A DNA stretch of 64,000 bases, from assembly GCF_022397915.1 (NCBI RefSeq), contig NZ_JAKEUO010000002.1, forward strand, positions 317,863 to 381,862, in the 5' to 3' direction. The translations under genes were made by a program, and so were the position numbers. The notes beneath the pieces are model-generated. The model saw nothing but the letters and a program-made list of their open reading frames with translations, had not been told where the DNA came from and ran no database searches. Of this stretch, positions 26,138 to 35,424 are shown in pieces; positions within the stretch are counted from its first letter, which is position 1; each line of letters begins with the position of its first letter. The DNA is from Vibrio sp. Isolate34 (GTDB taxonomy: Bacteria; Pseudomonadota; Gammaproteobacteria; Enterobacterales; Vibrionaceae).

Positions 26138-27952
26138 ATGGATTTGTCGATTACTTCTTCTTTGGCGCTAATTGGGCTCTTGTCTTTAGTTTGTCAGCTG
26201 CTCGGCTGGCGATTGCGTCTTCCCGCTATTCTCCCTCTTCTCATTGTCGGCCTGCTATTAGGCCCCGGTTTAAATGTCCTTAACCCAGATGCCATTTTTG
26301 GCGAAGTGCTATTTCCGCTGATTTCATTAGGTGTTGCTATCATTCTGTTTGAAGGTGCATTGACGCTTAATTTCAAAGAGATCAGAGGCCATGGTCGCAT
26401 GGTGACTCACCTCGTGAGTGTCGGCATGCTGATTACATGGGCGTGCATTGTGGTCGGTGCTTACTACTTTGTTAACTTTAGCTGGCCATTAGCCGCGCTA
26501 TTCGGTGCCTTGGTGGTGGTGACGGGGCCGACAGTGATTGTGCCTATGCTGCGTAGTATTCAGCCCAAAGCTTCTCTTGGTAGCATTTTGAGATGGGAAG
26601 GGATTGTGATTGATCCGATTGGTGCTCTATTTGCTGTTCTGGTTTATGAATACATAGTCTCTTCTGCCGACCCTGCAGAGCATGTACTTTCGGCTCTGGG
26701 ACTAACCTTAGCCATTGGTTTAGGCTTAGGGATCATCGGTGGTCATTTGATTGCCAAGATGCTGCAAGGGCATTGGGTGCCACACTATTTATGCAATGTG
26801 GCGGTGCTGACGCTAATGTTGGCGGCGTTCTCGTTTTCTAATGACTTGAGTGAAGAGTCGGGCTTGTTAACCGTGACCATCATGGGAATCTGGCTTGCCA
26901 ATGTGAAGGGCTTGGATATCGAAGACATCATCGAATTCAAAGAAACTCTGACTGTGCTACTCATTTCTGCGTTATTTATTTTGCTAGCCAGTCGACTTGA
27001 TTCGGGAACCTTCCTTTCGATAGGTTGGGGCGGTATAGGGTTGTTAGCGGTGGTGATGCTGGTGGCTCGTCCGTTAAGCGTGTGGATCAGCGGGATCGGT
27101 ACGGATCTTACTTCGGCGGATAAATGGTTTTTGAGTTGGATGGCACCTCGCGGGATCGTAGCAGCCGCGGTTTCTTCGCTGTTTGCGATAAAACTGCAAG
27201 AGAAGCAATTGATCGAAGGTGCAGATCTGCTCGTGCCAATGGTGTTCTTAGTCATTATTGGTACGGTTGTGATTCAGAGTTTAACTGCAAGTTGGTGGGC
27301 GAGGAGGTTAGGTGTGACTCAAGAGAAAGCGCAAGGGGTGCTCTTCTTTGGTGCAACTCACTTTGCAAGACAGTTTGCCAAGGTGTTAGCTACACACAAC
27401 ATTAACAGTGTGCTTGCCGATACCAACTGGGAGAGCATTCGCTTGGCGAGGATGGATAATTTGAATGTCTACTTTGGTAACCCAGCTTCAAGCCACGCGG
27501 AAAATAATCTGGAATTGGATGGGATAGGGCGTGCGATGATCGTCTCGCCTTATCGTCAAACCAACCCGTTAGTCAGTATGCATTACCAAGATGAGTTTGG
27601 CGCTAATAAGGTGTTCGAGCTTGAATCGTCAGAGACTAAGCATGAAAGGCATCAAGTGAGTCGCGATGGTAATCGAAGTTTGTTTTCGGAAGGGATTACT
27701 TATTCCAAGCTTAATTCGTTAATGGCTCAAGGCAGTCAAATTAAGCGCACAGGGTTAACAGAGGCATTTGATCTGAATGAGTTTAAAGCGCTTTATCCTA
27801 AAGCGATTTTGCTTGGGGTTATCAACGACGGGGACTTCCGTTTAATTACACAAGGGGCTGACTTGAAAAAGCTGATATCAACGGAGTGTGAGATCATCAG
27901 TTTGTTGCCGCCTTCAGAGCCGGTTGAGAAAGTTGAGGCTCCAGATAAGTAG
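26138..27952 (+). CDS. CPA1-family cation:proton antiporter with C-terminal nucleotide-binding-like domain
   Basis: A 604-residue inner-membrane antiporter of the NhaP/CPA1 type. About 12 hydrophobic helices span residues 1-395, starting with the family pattern LRLPAILPLLIVGLLLGPGL and SLGVAIILFEGALTL and including GALVVVTGPTVIVPML and WMAPRGIVAAAVSSLF. After residue 400 a cytoplasmic domain begins VLFFGATHFARQFAKVL, resembling a TrkA-N/RCK Rossmann fold, which suggests regulation by a nucleotide or ion. Substrate ion (Na+ or K+) cannot be told from sequence. A strong terminator shared with converging folD follows. Confidence 0.9.
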   Translation: MDLSITSSLALIGLLSLVCQLLGWRLRLPAILPLLIVGLLLGPGLNVLNPDAIFGEVLFPLISLGVAIILFEGALTLNFKEIRGHGRMVTHLVSVGMLITWACIVVGAYYFVNFSWPLAALFGALVVVTGPTVIVPMLRSIQPKASLGSILRWEGIVIDPIGALFAVLVYEYIVSSADPAEHVLSALGLTLAIGLGLGIIGGHLIAKMLQGHWVPHYLCNVAVLTLMLAAFSFSNDLSEESGLLTVTIMGIWLANVKGLDIEDIIEFKETLTVLLISALFILLASRLDSGTFLSIGWGGIGLLAVVMLVARPLSVWISGIGTDLTSADKWFLSWMAPRGIVAAAVSSLFAIKLQEKQLIEGADLLVPMVFLVIIGTVVIQSLTASWWARRLGVTQEKAQGVLFFGATHFARQFAKVLATHNINSVLADTNWESIRLARMDNLNVYFGNPASSHAENNLELDGIGRAMIVSPYRQTNPLVSMHYQDEFGANKVFELESSETKHERHQVSRDGNRSLFSEGITYSKLNSLMAQGSQIKRTGLTEAFDLNEFKALYPKAILLGVINDGDFRLITQGADLKKLISTECEIISLLPPSEPVEKVEAPDK

Positions 27953-27968
27953 TAAGTGTTCTTTATCA

Positions 27969-28005
27969 AAAAAGCCGCAGCGAATACCACGCTGCGGCTT
28001 TCTAA
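27969..28005. terminator. Bidirectional terminator between the antiporter gene and folD
   Basis: A 12-bp perfect stem (AAAGCCGCAGCG and its complement) with a 7-base loop, A-run before and T-rich sequence after. Confidence 0.88.
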
Positions 28006-28029
28006 TTCTATTTATACTGCGCTAATAGA

Positions 28030-28887
28030 TTACTTCGAGTGAAATTGCTCACAAGCAATCATTGTGTTCTCGATTAGGCTTGCCACTGTCATTGGACCAA
28101 CACCACCCGGTACAGGTGTGATGAAGCTTGCGCTCTCTTTCGCTACGTCGTATTCAACATCACCCACTAGCTTGCCAGATTCTAAACGGTTGATACCAAC
28201 ATCGACCACAACGGCCCCTTTCTTAATCCAAGCACCTGGAATGAAGTTAGGCTTACCAACGGCAACCACAACAACGTCTGCTTGACGTACGTGGCCTTCA
28301 AGGTCTTTTGTGAAACGGTGACACGTCGTCGTTGTACAACCCGCTAGAAGCAGCTCTAGAGTCATTGGACGGCCTACGATGTTTGATGCGCCAACAACCA
28401 CCGCGTGCTTGCCTCGTAAATCGATGTTGTAACGGTCAAGGAGCGTGATAATCCCTTTTGGCGTACAAGAGCGAAGCTTAGGCATACGCTGAGCCAAACG
28501 GCCGACATTGTATGGGTGGAAGCCATCAACGTCTTTCTCTGGTGTGATACGCTCAAGAACGTGAGTGCTATCAATGCCAGCAGGTAGAGGCAGTTGAACC
28601 AGAATACCGTCGATCTCTGGGTCTTGGTTCAGTTGGTCTACTAATGTTAACAGTTCATCTTCTGTTGCAGTGGCTGGCAAATCGTAAGATTTAGATACGA
28701 AGCCAACTTCTTCACAAGCTTTACGTTTACTTCCAACGTAAACCTGAGAAGCAGGGTCTTCACCCACTAAAACAACCGCTAGGCCCGGAGCGCGTAATCC
28801 TGCTTCAGTACGAGCCTTTACACGTGCAGCAACTTCAGAGCGAACCGTTTGAGAAATTAGCTTTCCATCAATATTTTGAGCAGTCAT
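28030..28887 (-). CDS. folD: Bifunctional methylenetetrahydrofolate dehydrogenase/cyclohydrolase
   Basis: FolD interconverts 5,10-methylene-THF and 10-formyl-THF, supplying one-carbon units for purines and fMet-tRNA. The 285 residues match E. coli FolD (288). Visible motifs are the substrate-binding [14 protein letters not shown] with the catalytic lysine, the ILVQLPLP segment, the [11 protein letters not shown]ossmann loop and the C-terminal [15 protein letters not shown] signature. AAGGAAATTC precedes the ATG. Monocistronic; tRNA-Arg lies upstream in the opposite orientation. Confidence 0.97.
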   Translation of the reverse strand: MTAQNIDGKLISQTVRSEVAARVKARTEAGLRAPGLAVVLVGEDPASQVYVGSKRKACEEVGFVSKSYDLPATATEDELLTLVDQLNQDPEIDGILVQLPLPAGIDSTHVLERITPEKDVDGFHPYNVGRLAQRMPKLRSCTPKGIITLLDRYNIDLRGKHAVVVGASNIVGRPMTLELLLAGCTTTTCHRFTKDLEGHVRQADVVVVAVGKPNFIPGAWIKKGAVVVDVGINRLESGKLVGDVEYDVAKESASFITPVPGGVGPMTVASLIENTMIACEQFHSK

Positions 28888-29057
28888 GAATTTCCTTAGT
28901 ATTGATATTCAAGTTAGTGGCTGATGTTTTTGGCGCATTATTCCAGAAAATCTTTTTGATTACCATCAAGCAAACGTTTGCCTTGGTCTATTTTCCAACA
29001 CTTATATGTTTGTTGCCCTTTTTTTACTCACTTAGATCAGAATGTTACATAAAGCCG

Positions 29058-29085
29058 TTGCTTTACTGATTCGAATTCGTATAAT
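29058..29085 (+). promoter_or_regulatory. Promoter of tRNA-Arg
   Basis: A TTGCTT -35 (29058-29063) and a perfect TATAAT -10 (29080-29085) with a 16-base spacer lie 13 bases before the tRNA. The start region is GC-rich, as in stringently controlled promoters. Confidence 0.65.
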
Positions 29086-29098
29086 TCGTTCCTGTAGC

Positions 29099-29175
29099 GC
29101 GCCCTTAGCTCAGCTGGATAGAGCACGTCCCTTCTAAGGATGTGGTCGAAGGTTCGAATCCTTCAGGGCGTGCCA
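29099..29175 (+). tRNA. tRNA-Arg (anticodon UCU)
   Basis: A 77-base cloverleaf: acceptor GCGCCCT pairs with AGGGCGT, D-arm GCTC/GAGC, anticodon stem CGTCC/GGATG with loop CTTCTAA (anticodon TCT at 29133-29135), T-arm with GTTCGAATC, and an encoded CCA end. It decodes AGA/AGG, minor arginine codons. It has its own promoter and terminator and lies directly before the accessory siderophore locus. Confidence 0.97.
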
Positions 29176-29184
29176 TTATTTACG

Positions 29185-29218
29185 GGGCGTAGCAGGTAAT
29201 ACTTGCTACGCCCTTTTT
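29185..29218 (+). terminator. tRNA-Arg terminator
   Basis: A 10-bp perfect stem (GGGCGTAGCA and its complement) with a 9-base loop and T5, just after the tRNA. Confidence 0.88.
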
Positions 29219-29276
29219 CGTTTCTGCCATTTGTGGTTAAGCAACGATGAATCTTCAGGTATGGCAAAGTGACAAA

Positions 29277-29305
29277 GCCCACGATCAGAGGTCAACTAAG
29301 TGGGC
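29277..29305 (-). terminator. Possible weak iucC terminator
   Basis: A 6-bp GC-rich stem (GCCCAC / GTGGGC) with a long loop, followed on the minus strand by CTTTG. It lies 63 bases past the iucC stop. Confidence 0.35.
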
Positions 29306-29367
29306 AAATAAATCTAAACTTGTAGCTTCAAAGTTTGCGATAGCTCCTCTGGCTACTTAAATATAAG

Positions 29368-31083
29368 TTATTGCATGAGTGGGTTATTAATAGGCTTTCC
29401 AATATCGGGCAGTGGTCTTTCGTTCGTATCCCCATAACCAATCTTAAATCTGACTCGATTTATGCAAATTTTGTCGATTTGTGGAGCCATTAAATCAAAT
29501 TGATTAAACCTCTCTTCAAGGTGTGAATGTTGCTTTTTATACGCCAGAATAACACGACGTAATAAGCGATAGAAGTCTACCTCTTCGAAGCCCAACGCCG
29601 CGACTTTTGGAGAAATAAACCTTAACACCGTAACAAAGTGACCGGTTAATAAGTCGTGGATTAAATAGTGTGGCGGTAATCGTGTGAGGGTTTCTTTGAT
29701 AGATCCATCAAGCGAGTTTAACTCGGAAAATTCATGATTGACGATTCTTAAGTCGCCATGGAAATCCTTGATAATACAGCCACAAGGTATATTGTCTTCT
29801 AGAACTAGAGTGATGTTTTGTCCATGCGCAACAAGACCAACGCCATACTTACACATCAAATGGTAGAGTGGAACCACGACATGGTTAAACAGTTTTTCTA
29901 GCCACTGCTCAATAGCAATACCTGATGCATCGATTAGAGAACCAATTAAAGGCTTTCCCTTGAGGTCTCCTTGCATCAAAGCTGCCATAGTGATTGGACG
30001 TTTATGTTCTGCAATGATGTGCTCAGCACGCTCACGCCAAATGCAACCCAACATCTCTTGATATCGATAAGGTCCTTGCTCAAGTTGTGATTGAAATGGG
30101 TGGGGAGCATAAAAGCCAGCGACTTCTTGTTGAACATGTAAGCCAGCCGCTTTTAATGTTTCATCCGTTTTCGCGAGTTTATCTAGCCAAGAAGATAGCT
30201 CTGGTCCTTGAACAATAAATTTTCCTGGAATGCCACGATAACAAGAAGTATTGAGAATACTCAAAGCGGTTTTAGCGTCGTAAGCAATATGTTCAGAAGT
30301 TGAGCTGAGTGTACGAATGGACTGTTGAGCTTTCCAATCTGCTCCAGCTAGGCCGAGATCGACGATATCACCGTTCATAAACAAGCAAGCATACTGACTG
30401 GTTAGAAATCGTTGGAACTGCCAAGGGTGAATGGCAACTAGCCAAAAATCTTGATATTGAGTTCCTAACTTTGCGTTTAATTGATCTAATTCCGCTTCAC
30501 CAAGAACGTTTTTTAGAATGCTATCGTAGTTTGTCGATTGGGCAGTTCCAGCTTCGCATTGAGATTTACGAATGGCTAACCACCGCAATTGAAATGGATT
30601 ACCAGACTCAGGGGAATATTGTTCTAAATTATCGGCACCCCAGCCAAGACGCCCCTTGTTAGCAATTGCTTTTGGGTGTGCATCTATATATTGCTGACGG
30701 TCGATTTCACTCATGGAAGTTAAATCGTCAGCTGTCATTCCTTCTAGCTTTTTCATTCTAACCATATCGCTGTATAGGGTTTGCTGGATCTCTTCAAGCA
30801 GGTTAGCCAAGTTGATGTCAGATATTGTTAAATATTCGTTTAAATCAATAAGTAATTGAGATGCTAAAGGTGCTTTGCCACTTTCGCATTCTACACTGTC
30901 TTCGGCGATTTCAAGCATACCCCAAATTGTGATGTTAGCTTCAAAGTACCATTTGTCATTTTTGGTTTCTAAAAACCAAACCCTGTCTTGTTTCGTTGGT
31001 TCTAGAAGTTCTTCATAGTGAAGTTCAGAGATGATTTTCGCGCACAGAGAGCGATTAACACTTAGCCAAGAGTCCGGTGTCAT
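29368..31083 (-). CDS. iucC: Aerobactin synthase IucC (NIS synthetase)
   Basis: A 571-residue NRPS-independent siderophore synthetase that joins the second N6-acetyl-N6-hydroxylysine to the citrate intermediate, completing aerobactin. It aligns along its length with E. coli IucC (about 574): the family motifs HPKAIANKGRLGWG, WLVAIHPWQFQ, SIRTLSS, NTSCYRGIPGKFI, YRYQEMLGCIWRE, LVAHGQNITLVLE, KDFHGDLRIV and DLLTGHFVTVLRFISP are all present, so the ATP- and citrate-binding residues look intact. The ATG at 31083 is taken over a TTG three codons upstream. It stands alone on the minus strand, divergent from the rest of the locus, unlike iucABCD-iutA of enterobacteria, and shares the Fur-controlled region with it. 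Confidence 0.94.
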   Translation of the reverse strand: MTPDSWLSVNRSLCAKIISELHYEELLEPTKQDRVWFLETKNDKWYFEANITIWGMLEIAEDSVECESGKAPLASQLLIDLNEYLTISDINLANLLEEIQQTLYSDMVRMKKLEGMTADDLTSMSEIDRQQYIDAHPKAIANKGRLGWGADNLEQYSPESGNPFQLRWLAIRKSQCEAGTAQSTNYDSILKNVLGEAELDQLNAKLGTQYQDFWLVAIHPWQFQRFLTSQYACLFMNGDIVDLGLAGADWKAQQSIRTLSSTSEHIAYDAKTALSILNTSCYRGIPGKFIVQGPELSSWLDKLAKTDETLKAAGLHVQQEVAGFYAPHPFQSQLEQGPYRYQEMLGCIWRERAEHIIAEHKRPITMAALMQGDLKGKPLIGSLIDASGIAIEQWLEKLFNHVVVPLYHLMCKYGVGLVAHGQNITLVLEDNIPCGCIIKDFHGDLRIVNHEFSELNSLDGSIKETLTRLPPHYLIHDLLTGHFVTVLRFISPKVAALGFEEVDFYRLLRRVILAYKKQHSHLEERFNQFDLMAPQIDKICINRVRFKIGYGDTNERPLPDIGKPINNPLMQ

Positions 31084-31121
31084 TGTGTCCAATCCGTTAA
31101 TAAGTTGATTTATTTAATAGA

Positions 31122-31140
31122 GTAAATAGTGATCATTATT
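31122..31140. promoter_or_regulatory. Fur-box-like site, iucC side
   Basis: Matches the 19-base Fur consensus at about 13 positions, with an intact ATCATTAT core, 39 bases before the iucC ATG. It should repress iucC under iron-replete conditions. Confidence 0.65.
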
Positions 31141-31202
31141 TATAAAATGAATTTAAGTTCATAATATTATTGACACATCGCAACATAAATGGCAATTATA
31201 TT

Positions 31203-31221
31203 AACAATCATTCTCATTTGC
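31203..31221. promoter_or_regulatory. Fur-box-like site, exporter/iutA side
   Basis: On the minus strand it reads GCAAATGAGAATGATTGTT, 13 of 19 consensus positions, with the classic AATGAGAATGATT core. It ends only 13 bases before the MFS start codon, so Fur binding would cover the start region. Confidence 0.72.
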
Positions 31222-31234
31222 ATTATTGATCGTT

Positions 31235-32398
31235 ATGAAGTTGGCTTTTTATCTGGTATTGATATCGCTTGGTATCAACCAGACTCTGGTTGTTGCTGCA
31301 ATTCCATCTTTGTCAGGTTGGCTTGAAGCATCGGATATTAACGCCTCTATGGGGGGGCTAGTGCTTGCAGTAAACATGAACCTTGTCAGTTATTGGCTTG
31401 GTGCCAGTCGTTGGGGAGCTGTTGTCAGTAAGCTTGGCTTTACAAAATCGTTTCAATTAGCTGCATATGGCTATGCTTTCTCTTGCTTGACGTTTGTTGC
31501 CCTGATCTTAGGGGACGTACCGAATCTGTTGCTTTTAGGCGGAAGTCGATTTTTGATTGGTGCCTTTAGCTGCGCGTTTCTTCCTCTATCTCAAACTTTG
31601 TTAGCAACTAAAAATGATGCGACACCTGCGGCACTTTCTCGCTTAAGTAGTGCTCTCACGCTCGGAAGACTCGTTGGTCCAAGTTTGGTCTTTCTTCCTA
31701 TGGAGTTTGGTTACTTACTTCTGCTTCCTATCGTCATGGTCTTGCCGTTATTTTTCACTCGCTGTGATGAGGAGCAGTGGAAAAAAAATGTCAATTCGAC
31801 GTCTAAGAAATATTCGATAAAACCAATGCATTATTTTGCATTTACTGCCGCGCTGCTTACAACAGCTTTGGTCGCGGTGTTCCAATTCTTTGTTTTACAG
31901 TTCTTATCTCTACATGGATATCAAGGGGAGAAAGGGACCGACATTTATGCGTCGCTGATGCTTGCGACGAGCGTTTTGCTCGTGGTGTATCAACTTCGTG
32001 TTATACCATCTCTCAGTCAACGCCAATCCAATCACTTTATGGGTATCTTGTTATCTAGCCTAATTATTGGCAGTGCAACCTTAGTTATGTTTGGGATGAA
32101 TTGGTGGGGGCTCGGGGGGTCACTTGTGTCGCTACTCTTAGCCGTCGCAGGTTTACCAGCTTGGTATACCGCGAGATTACTTCAAAGTGAAAACGATACT
32201 TTAATGCAATCAAAGCTTAGCGGGTATTTAACTCGAGCTTATACAAGTGGACACATCCTAGGGACAGGGTTTGCGGCATTTTTTCTTAACCAACAGTGGC
32301 TGCTCTCTATTTTGATCGGGCTTATCTCTGTCTCTCTAATCTATTGTGTGTTGCGGCTTAATTCATTGTCGGAATTGGAACAAGCACACACCTACTAA
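31235..32398 (+). CDS. MFS transporter, probable aerobactin exporter (ShiF-like)
   Basis: A 387-residue major facilitator with about 11-12 hydrophobic helices and no signal peptide. It opens the plus-strand part of the aerobactin locus, the position taken by ShiF-type MFS proteins next to aerobactin genes in Shigella, so siderophore export is the likely role by context; substrate residues cannot be read from sequence. The ATG at 31235 gives the N-terminus MKLAFYLVLISLGINQ; a TTG three codons earlier is also in frame. No Shine-Dalgarno is visible before either, and the Fur-like site lies right upstream. iutA starts 17 bases after its stop, so the two are co-transcribed. Confidence 0.82.
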   Translation: MKLAFYLVLISLGINQTLVVAAIPSLSGWLEASDINASMGGLVLAVNMNLVSYWLGASRWGAVVSKLGFTKSFQLAAYGYAFSCLTFVALILGDVPNLLLLGGSRFLIGAFSCAFLPLSQTLLATKNDATPAALSRLSSALTLGRLVGPSLVFLPMEFGYLLLLPIVMVLPLFFTRCDEEQWKKNVNSTSKKYSIKPMHYFAFTAALLTTALVAVFQFFVLQFLSLHGYQGEKGTDIYASLMLATSVLLVVYQLRVIPSLSQRQSNHFMGILLSSLIIGSATLVMFGMNWWGLGGSLVSLLLAVAGLPAWYTARLLQSENDTLMQSKLSGYLTRAYTSGHILGTGFAAFFLNQQWLLSILIGLISVSLIYCVLRLNSLSELEQAHTY

Positions 32399-32415
32399 TA
32401 ATCTAATTAATAAGA

Positions 32416-34644
32416 ATGGACACTAACAATATGAACACCACCACTCGATGCATGGCTAAGCTTAGCCCAATTGCGCTATTGGTTTTTGCTAACCTTGCTC
32501 ACGCTTCTGATACAGAGACCATTGTTGTTACCGCTAATCGAGCTGAAACGGCGATTTCGGATGTTGCAGCAACCATGTGGGTTGTTGACCAGCAAGAGCT
32601 AGAAAAAGTCATAAATACTGGTGCAGATCTTAAGAATGCTCTTGGTCAACTTATTCCGGGCTTTGATTTTGGTAGTGACGCACGGACTAACTTCTCTCAG
32701 AATTTACGTGGTCGTACGGCTCTATTTATGATCGATGGTGTATCGCTGAACTCAACCCGAAACATTAGCCGCCAATTGGATAGTATTGATCCTTTCAATA
32801 TTGCTCGAATTGAGGTGCTTTCAGGAGCCACTTCAGTATACGGTGCCGGTGCTGCTGGCGGTATCATCAACATCATCACGAAAAAAGCGGAGAGTGATGA
32901 GCTAACATTTGAAACGAGAGTTGGTGCATCTTCTGGCTTCAACAACAGTGACGATTTGGCAAAAGAAATTGCGGTTGCGGTTTCTGGTGGACATGGCGAT
33001 CTGAAAGGCAGACTTTCAGTTGCGTATAGTGGAACTGGCGGTTTGTACGACGCAAATGGTGATATCGTTCGCCCTGACATTACTCAAACAGATTTGCAGT
33101 TCAATGACACAATAGATGTGATGGCAAGCGCTGAATATTCGTTCGATGAGCAGCAAACACTGTCTGTTAGCGCTCAATACTACAATAGCGAGCAAGACTC
33201 GGAGTATTCTACTTATCTTGGAGCAAACTTAGGCGGTCTTTTCAATGCTTCATTGATCGAGACGCGTAAAGGCTTGCAACTGGATGAACAGCCAAACACT
33301 GAAAGATACATGGTTAATGCTCAATACAGTCATGCCGATGTGTTAGGTGGCCAATTGTTAGCTCAAGCGTACTATCGTGATGAGTCTATTCGTTTCTTCC
33401 CATTCCCAACGATAGCGCAAGTCTCTCAATCGCCTTTGCCAGGTAACGTATACCCGCTCTACGGTGCCTCTGAGCAGAACACGTCAGTGTTTGGTGCGAA
33501 GTTAGCATTGATCAAACAGTTTGAGTCTGTCTCTGCAACATTTGGGTTAGATGCTTCTCAAGAGTCGTTTGACGCTAGTCAGACTATCTATGATCAAGCA
33601 ACGTCAGTGGGTTCGGGTGGCATGGTATTCGTACCTTCTCAAACCGCACAACGTTACCCTGATGTGGATAGCCGTTTCATTGCGTTATTTAACCAGCTAG
33701 AAATGGAAGTGACATCAGATCTTACCGTTAGTGGTGGGTTCCGTTATGAGCGTATTGAGCACGAAATTGGTGACCATGTTGGGGTTCTACAACAACACCT
33801 AGCGCAGCTTGGGTTGTATTCAAACCCAGATTCAATTGCTGGTGGTAAGACCGATTATGATGAGTGGCTGTTTAACTTAGGCGCGGTTTACCATTTAAAC
33901 AAGACATCACAAGTGTGGGCAAATGTGTCTCAAGGTTTTGATGTGCCAGATCCTGCTCGCTTCTTTGGGCAAGGTCAATACGATGGGCCATATGGTGAAG
34001 GCTCGAATCTAGTCTCTTCGACATCAGTATCTAATACCGAACTTCAAGGTGTTAAAACAAATGCTCTAGAGCTTGGTTGGCGAATGTCCGAAGGTGACTT
34101 AGATGCTCAAGTTGCGTCATACATTTCACTTTCAGACAAAACAGTAGATTACGATCGCTCCACATTTGCGGTTGTTGTAGAAGACGATGACAAACGTATT
34201 TATGGTGTTGAAGGTCAAGCAGTATATAGTTTTACGGACAATATCTACTCAGGTGTGAATGCTCACTATGTGAAGAGTGAAACTAAAGTTTCTGGTGACT
34301 GGAAAGATCTATCTGCTGCATCAGCGAGCCCTAGTTCCGGTAGTGTGTGGTTTGGTTACGATAACCTTGAATACGGCGCAGAGCTGAGAATCAATAGCTT
34401 CATAAGCTACGAAGATGATGATGGCCAAAAGCTGGAGAGTTACACCCTTGCTAACGTGTCATCTTACATGGCATTACCGGTTGGTCAGTTAAACCTAGGC
34501 ATTTCAAACTTGTTTAACAGAGATTACGAGACGCTTTGGAGCCAGCGTTCGCAAATGCTTTACGGTACGAGTGTTCCTGAAGAAATATTCACTCACAACG
34601 GTCAAGGCACGACCTTCTCTGTTGCTTACAGCGCGACATTCTAG
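32416..34644 (+). CDS. iutA: TonB-dependent ferric-aerobactin receptor IutA
   Basis: A 742-residue outer-membrane receptor. The signal peptide ends near LAHA, the TonB box is ETIVVTA, and the plug is closely similar to E. coli IutA: LKNALGQLIPGFDF, RTNFSQNLRGR, LFMIDGVSLNSTRNISRQLDS, DPFNIARIEVLSGAT and AGGIINIITKK (plug about residues 40-165). The rest is a 22-strand barrel ending in the aromatic FSVAYSATF needed for assembly. ATG at 32416 is used; a second ATG at 32431 (MNTTTRCMAKL) would give a more standard signal peptide. It lies between the exporter and the ABC importer genes and should be iron-repressed with them. Confidence 0.94.
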   Translation: MDTNNMNTTTRCMAKLSPIALLVFANLAHASDTETIVVTANRAETAISDVAATMWVVDQQELEKVINTGADLKNALGQLIPGFDFGSDARTNFSQNLRGRTALFMIDGVSLNSTRNISRQLDSIDPFNIARIEVLSGATSVYGAGAAGGIINIITKKAESDELTFETRVGASSGFNNSDDLAKEIAVAVSGGHGDLKGRLSVAYSGTGGLYDANGDIVRPDITQTDLQFNDTIDVMASAEYSFDEQQTLSVSAQYYNSEQDSEYSTYLGANLGGLFNASLIETRKGLQLDEQPNTERYMVNAQYSHADVLGGQLLAQAYYRDESIRFFPFPTIAQVSQSPLPGNVYPLYGASEQNTSVFGAKLALIKQFESVSATFGLDASQESFDASQTIYDQATSVGSGGMVFVPSQTAQRYPDVDSRFIALFNQLEMEVTSDLTVSGGFRYERIEHEIGDHVGVLQQHLAQLGLYSNPDSIAGGKTDYDEWLFNLGAVYHLNKTSQVWANVSQGFDVPDPARFFGQGQYDGPYGEGSNLVSSTSVSNTELQGVKTNALELGWRMSEGDLDAQVASYISLSDKTVDYDRSTFAVVVEDDDKRIYGVEGQAVYSFTDNIYSGVNAHYVKSETKVSGDWKDLSAASASPSSGSVWFGYDNLEYGAELRINSFISYEDDDGQKLESYTLANVSSYMALPVGQLNLGISNLFNRDYETLWSQRSQMLYGTSVPEEIFTHNGQGTTFSVAYSATF

Positions 34645-34647
34645 GGT

Positions 34648-35424
34648 GTGAATGTGCTGAAATTTAACGATGTTTCCCTCCAGTTAGGAGGGAAACCTAT
34701 TCTCAAACCAATGAGCGGTGGGTTCCCTCAAGGATCTATCACCGCCTTGATTGGTCCTAACGGCTCAGGGAAATCGACACTTTTGTCGGTGTTGAGTCAA
34801 TTACGTCAACCTGACAGTGGAGAAATTCTACTTAGTGGTGAGCAAGTCTCTAACTTGTCTCGAGCAAAGATCGCTCGCGAAATCGCTCTTATGCCACAGC
34901 GTAACCCAGTCCCTTCAACTTTATCAGTGGCAGACTTAGTCGCATTTGGTCGACATCCGCATCGCCCTTGGTATCGCCGTTTAGATGCGCAAGACAAAGA
35001 AGCCATTGATTGGGCAATTTCTGTGTCTGGTATTGAACATTATCGCGGCCGATTACTGAGCGGCCTTTCTGGTGGTGAATTGCAGCGTTGCTGGCTAGCT
35101 ATGGTACTTGCTCAAGATACTCCACTTTTGATGCTGGATGAGCCAACGTCTTGGTTGGATATCCATCATCAACAAGGGTTATTGGGGATTGTTAAACGAC
35201 TCAATGAAGAGTTTGGTAAAACCATTATTTGGGTACTCCATGATTTGAACCAAGCCCTTCAATACAGCGACAGAGCCATGATGCTGCAAAATGGAGATTT
35301 AGTTGCTTCTGGTTTGGTCGATGATGTGATCTCCGCAGAAAGAGTGAGTCATATCTATCAAACTCCAGTTCGTGATCACGATATCGATGGGCAGCGAATT
35401 TTATGGACGGAGGTTCGTGCATGA
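34648..35424 (+). CDS. vatC: Siderophore ABC importer ATPase (VatC/FhuC type)
   Basis: A 258-residue cytoplasmic ATPase of the iron-siderophore importer class. It shows Walker A GPNGSGKST near residue 37, Q-loop LMPQRNP, signature LSGGELQR, Walker B LLMLDEPTSWLD and the H-loop VLHDLNQAL. The GTG start lies three bases after the iutA stop, and its end overlaps the next gene in ATGA, so translation is coupled on both sides. The order iutA with ATPase, binding protein and permease matches the vatCDB-iutA aerobactin uptake genes described in V. vulnificus; FhuC of ferrichrome uptake is the related alternative. Confidence 0.88.
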   Translation: MNVLKFNDVSLQLGGKPILKPMSGGFPQGSITALIGPNGSGKSTLLSVLSQLRQPDSGEILLSGEQVSNLSRAKIAREIALMPQRNPVPSTLSVADLVAFGRHPHRPWYRRLDAQDKEAIDWAISVSGIEHYRGRLLSGLSGGELQRCWLAMVLAQDTPLLMLDEPTSWLDIHHQQGLLGIVKRLNEEFGKTIIWVLHDLNQALQYSDRAMMLQNGDLVASGLVDDVISAERVSHIYQTPVRDHDIDGQRILWTEVRA

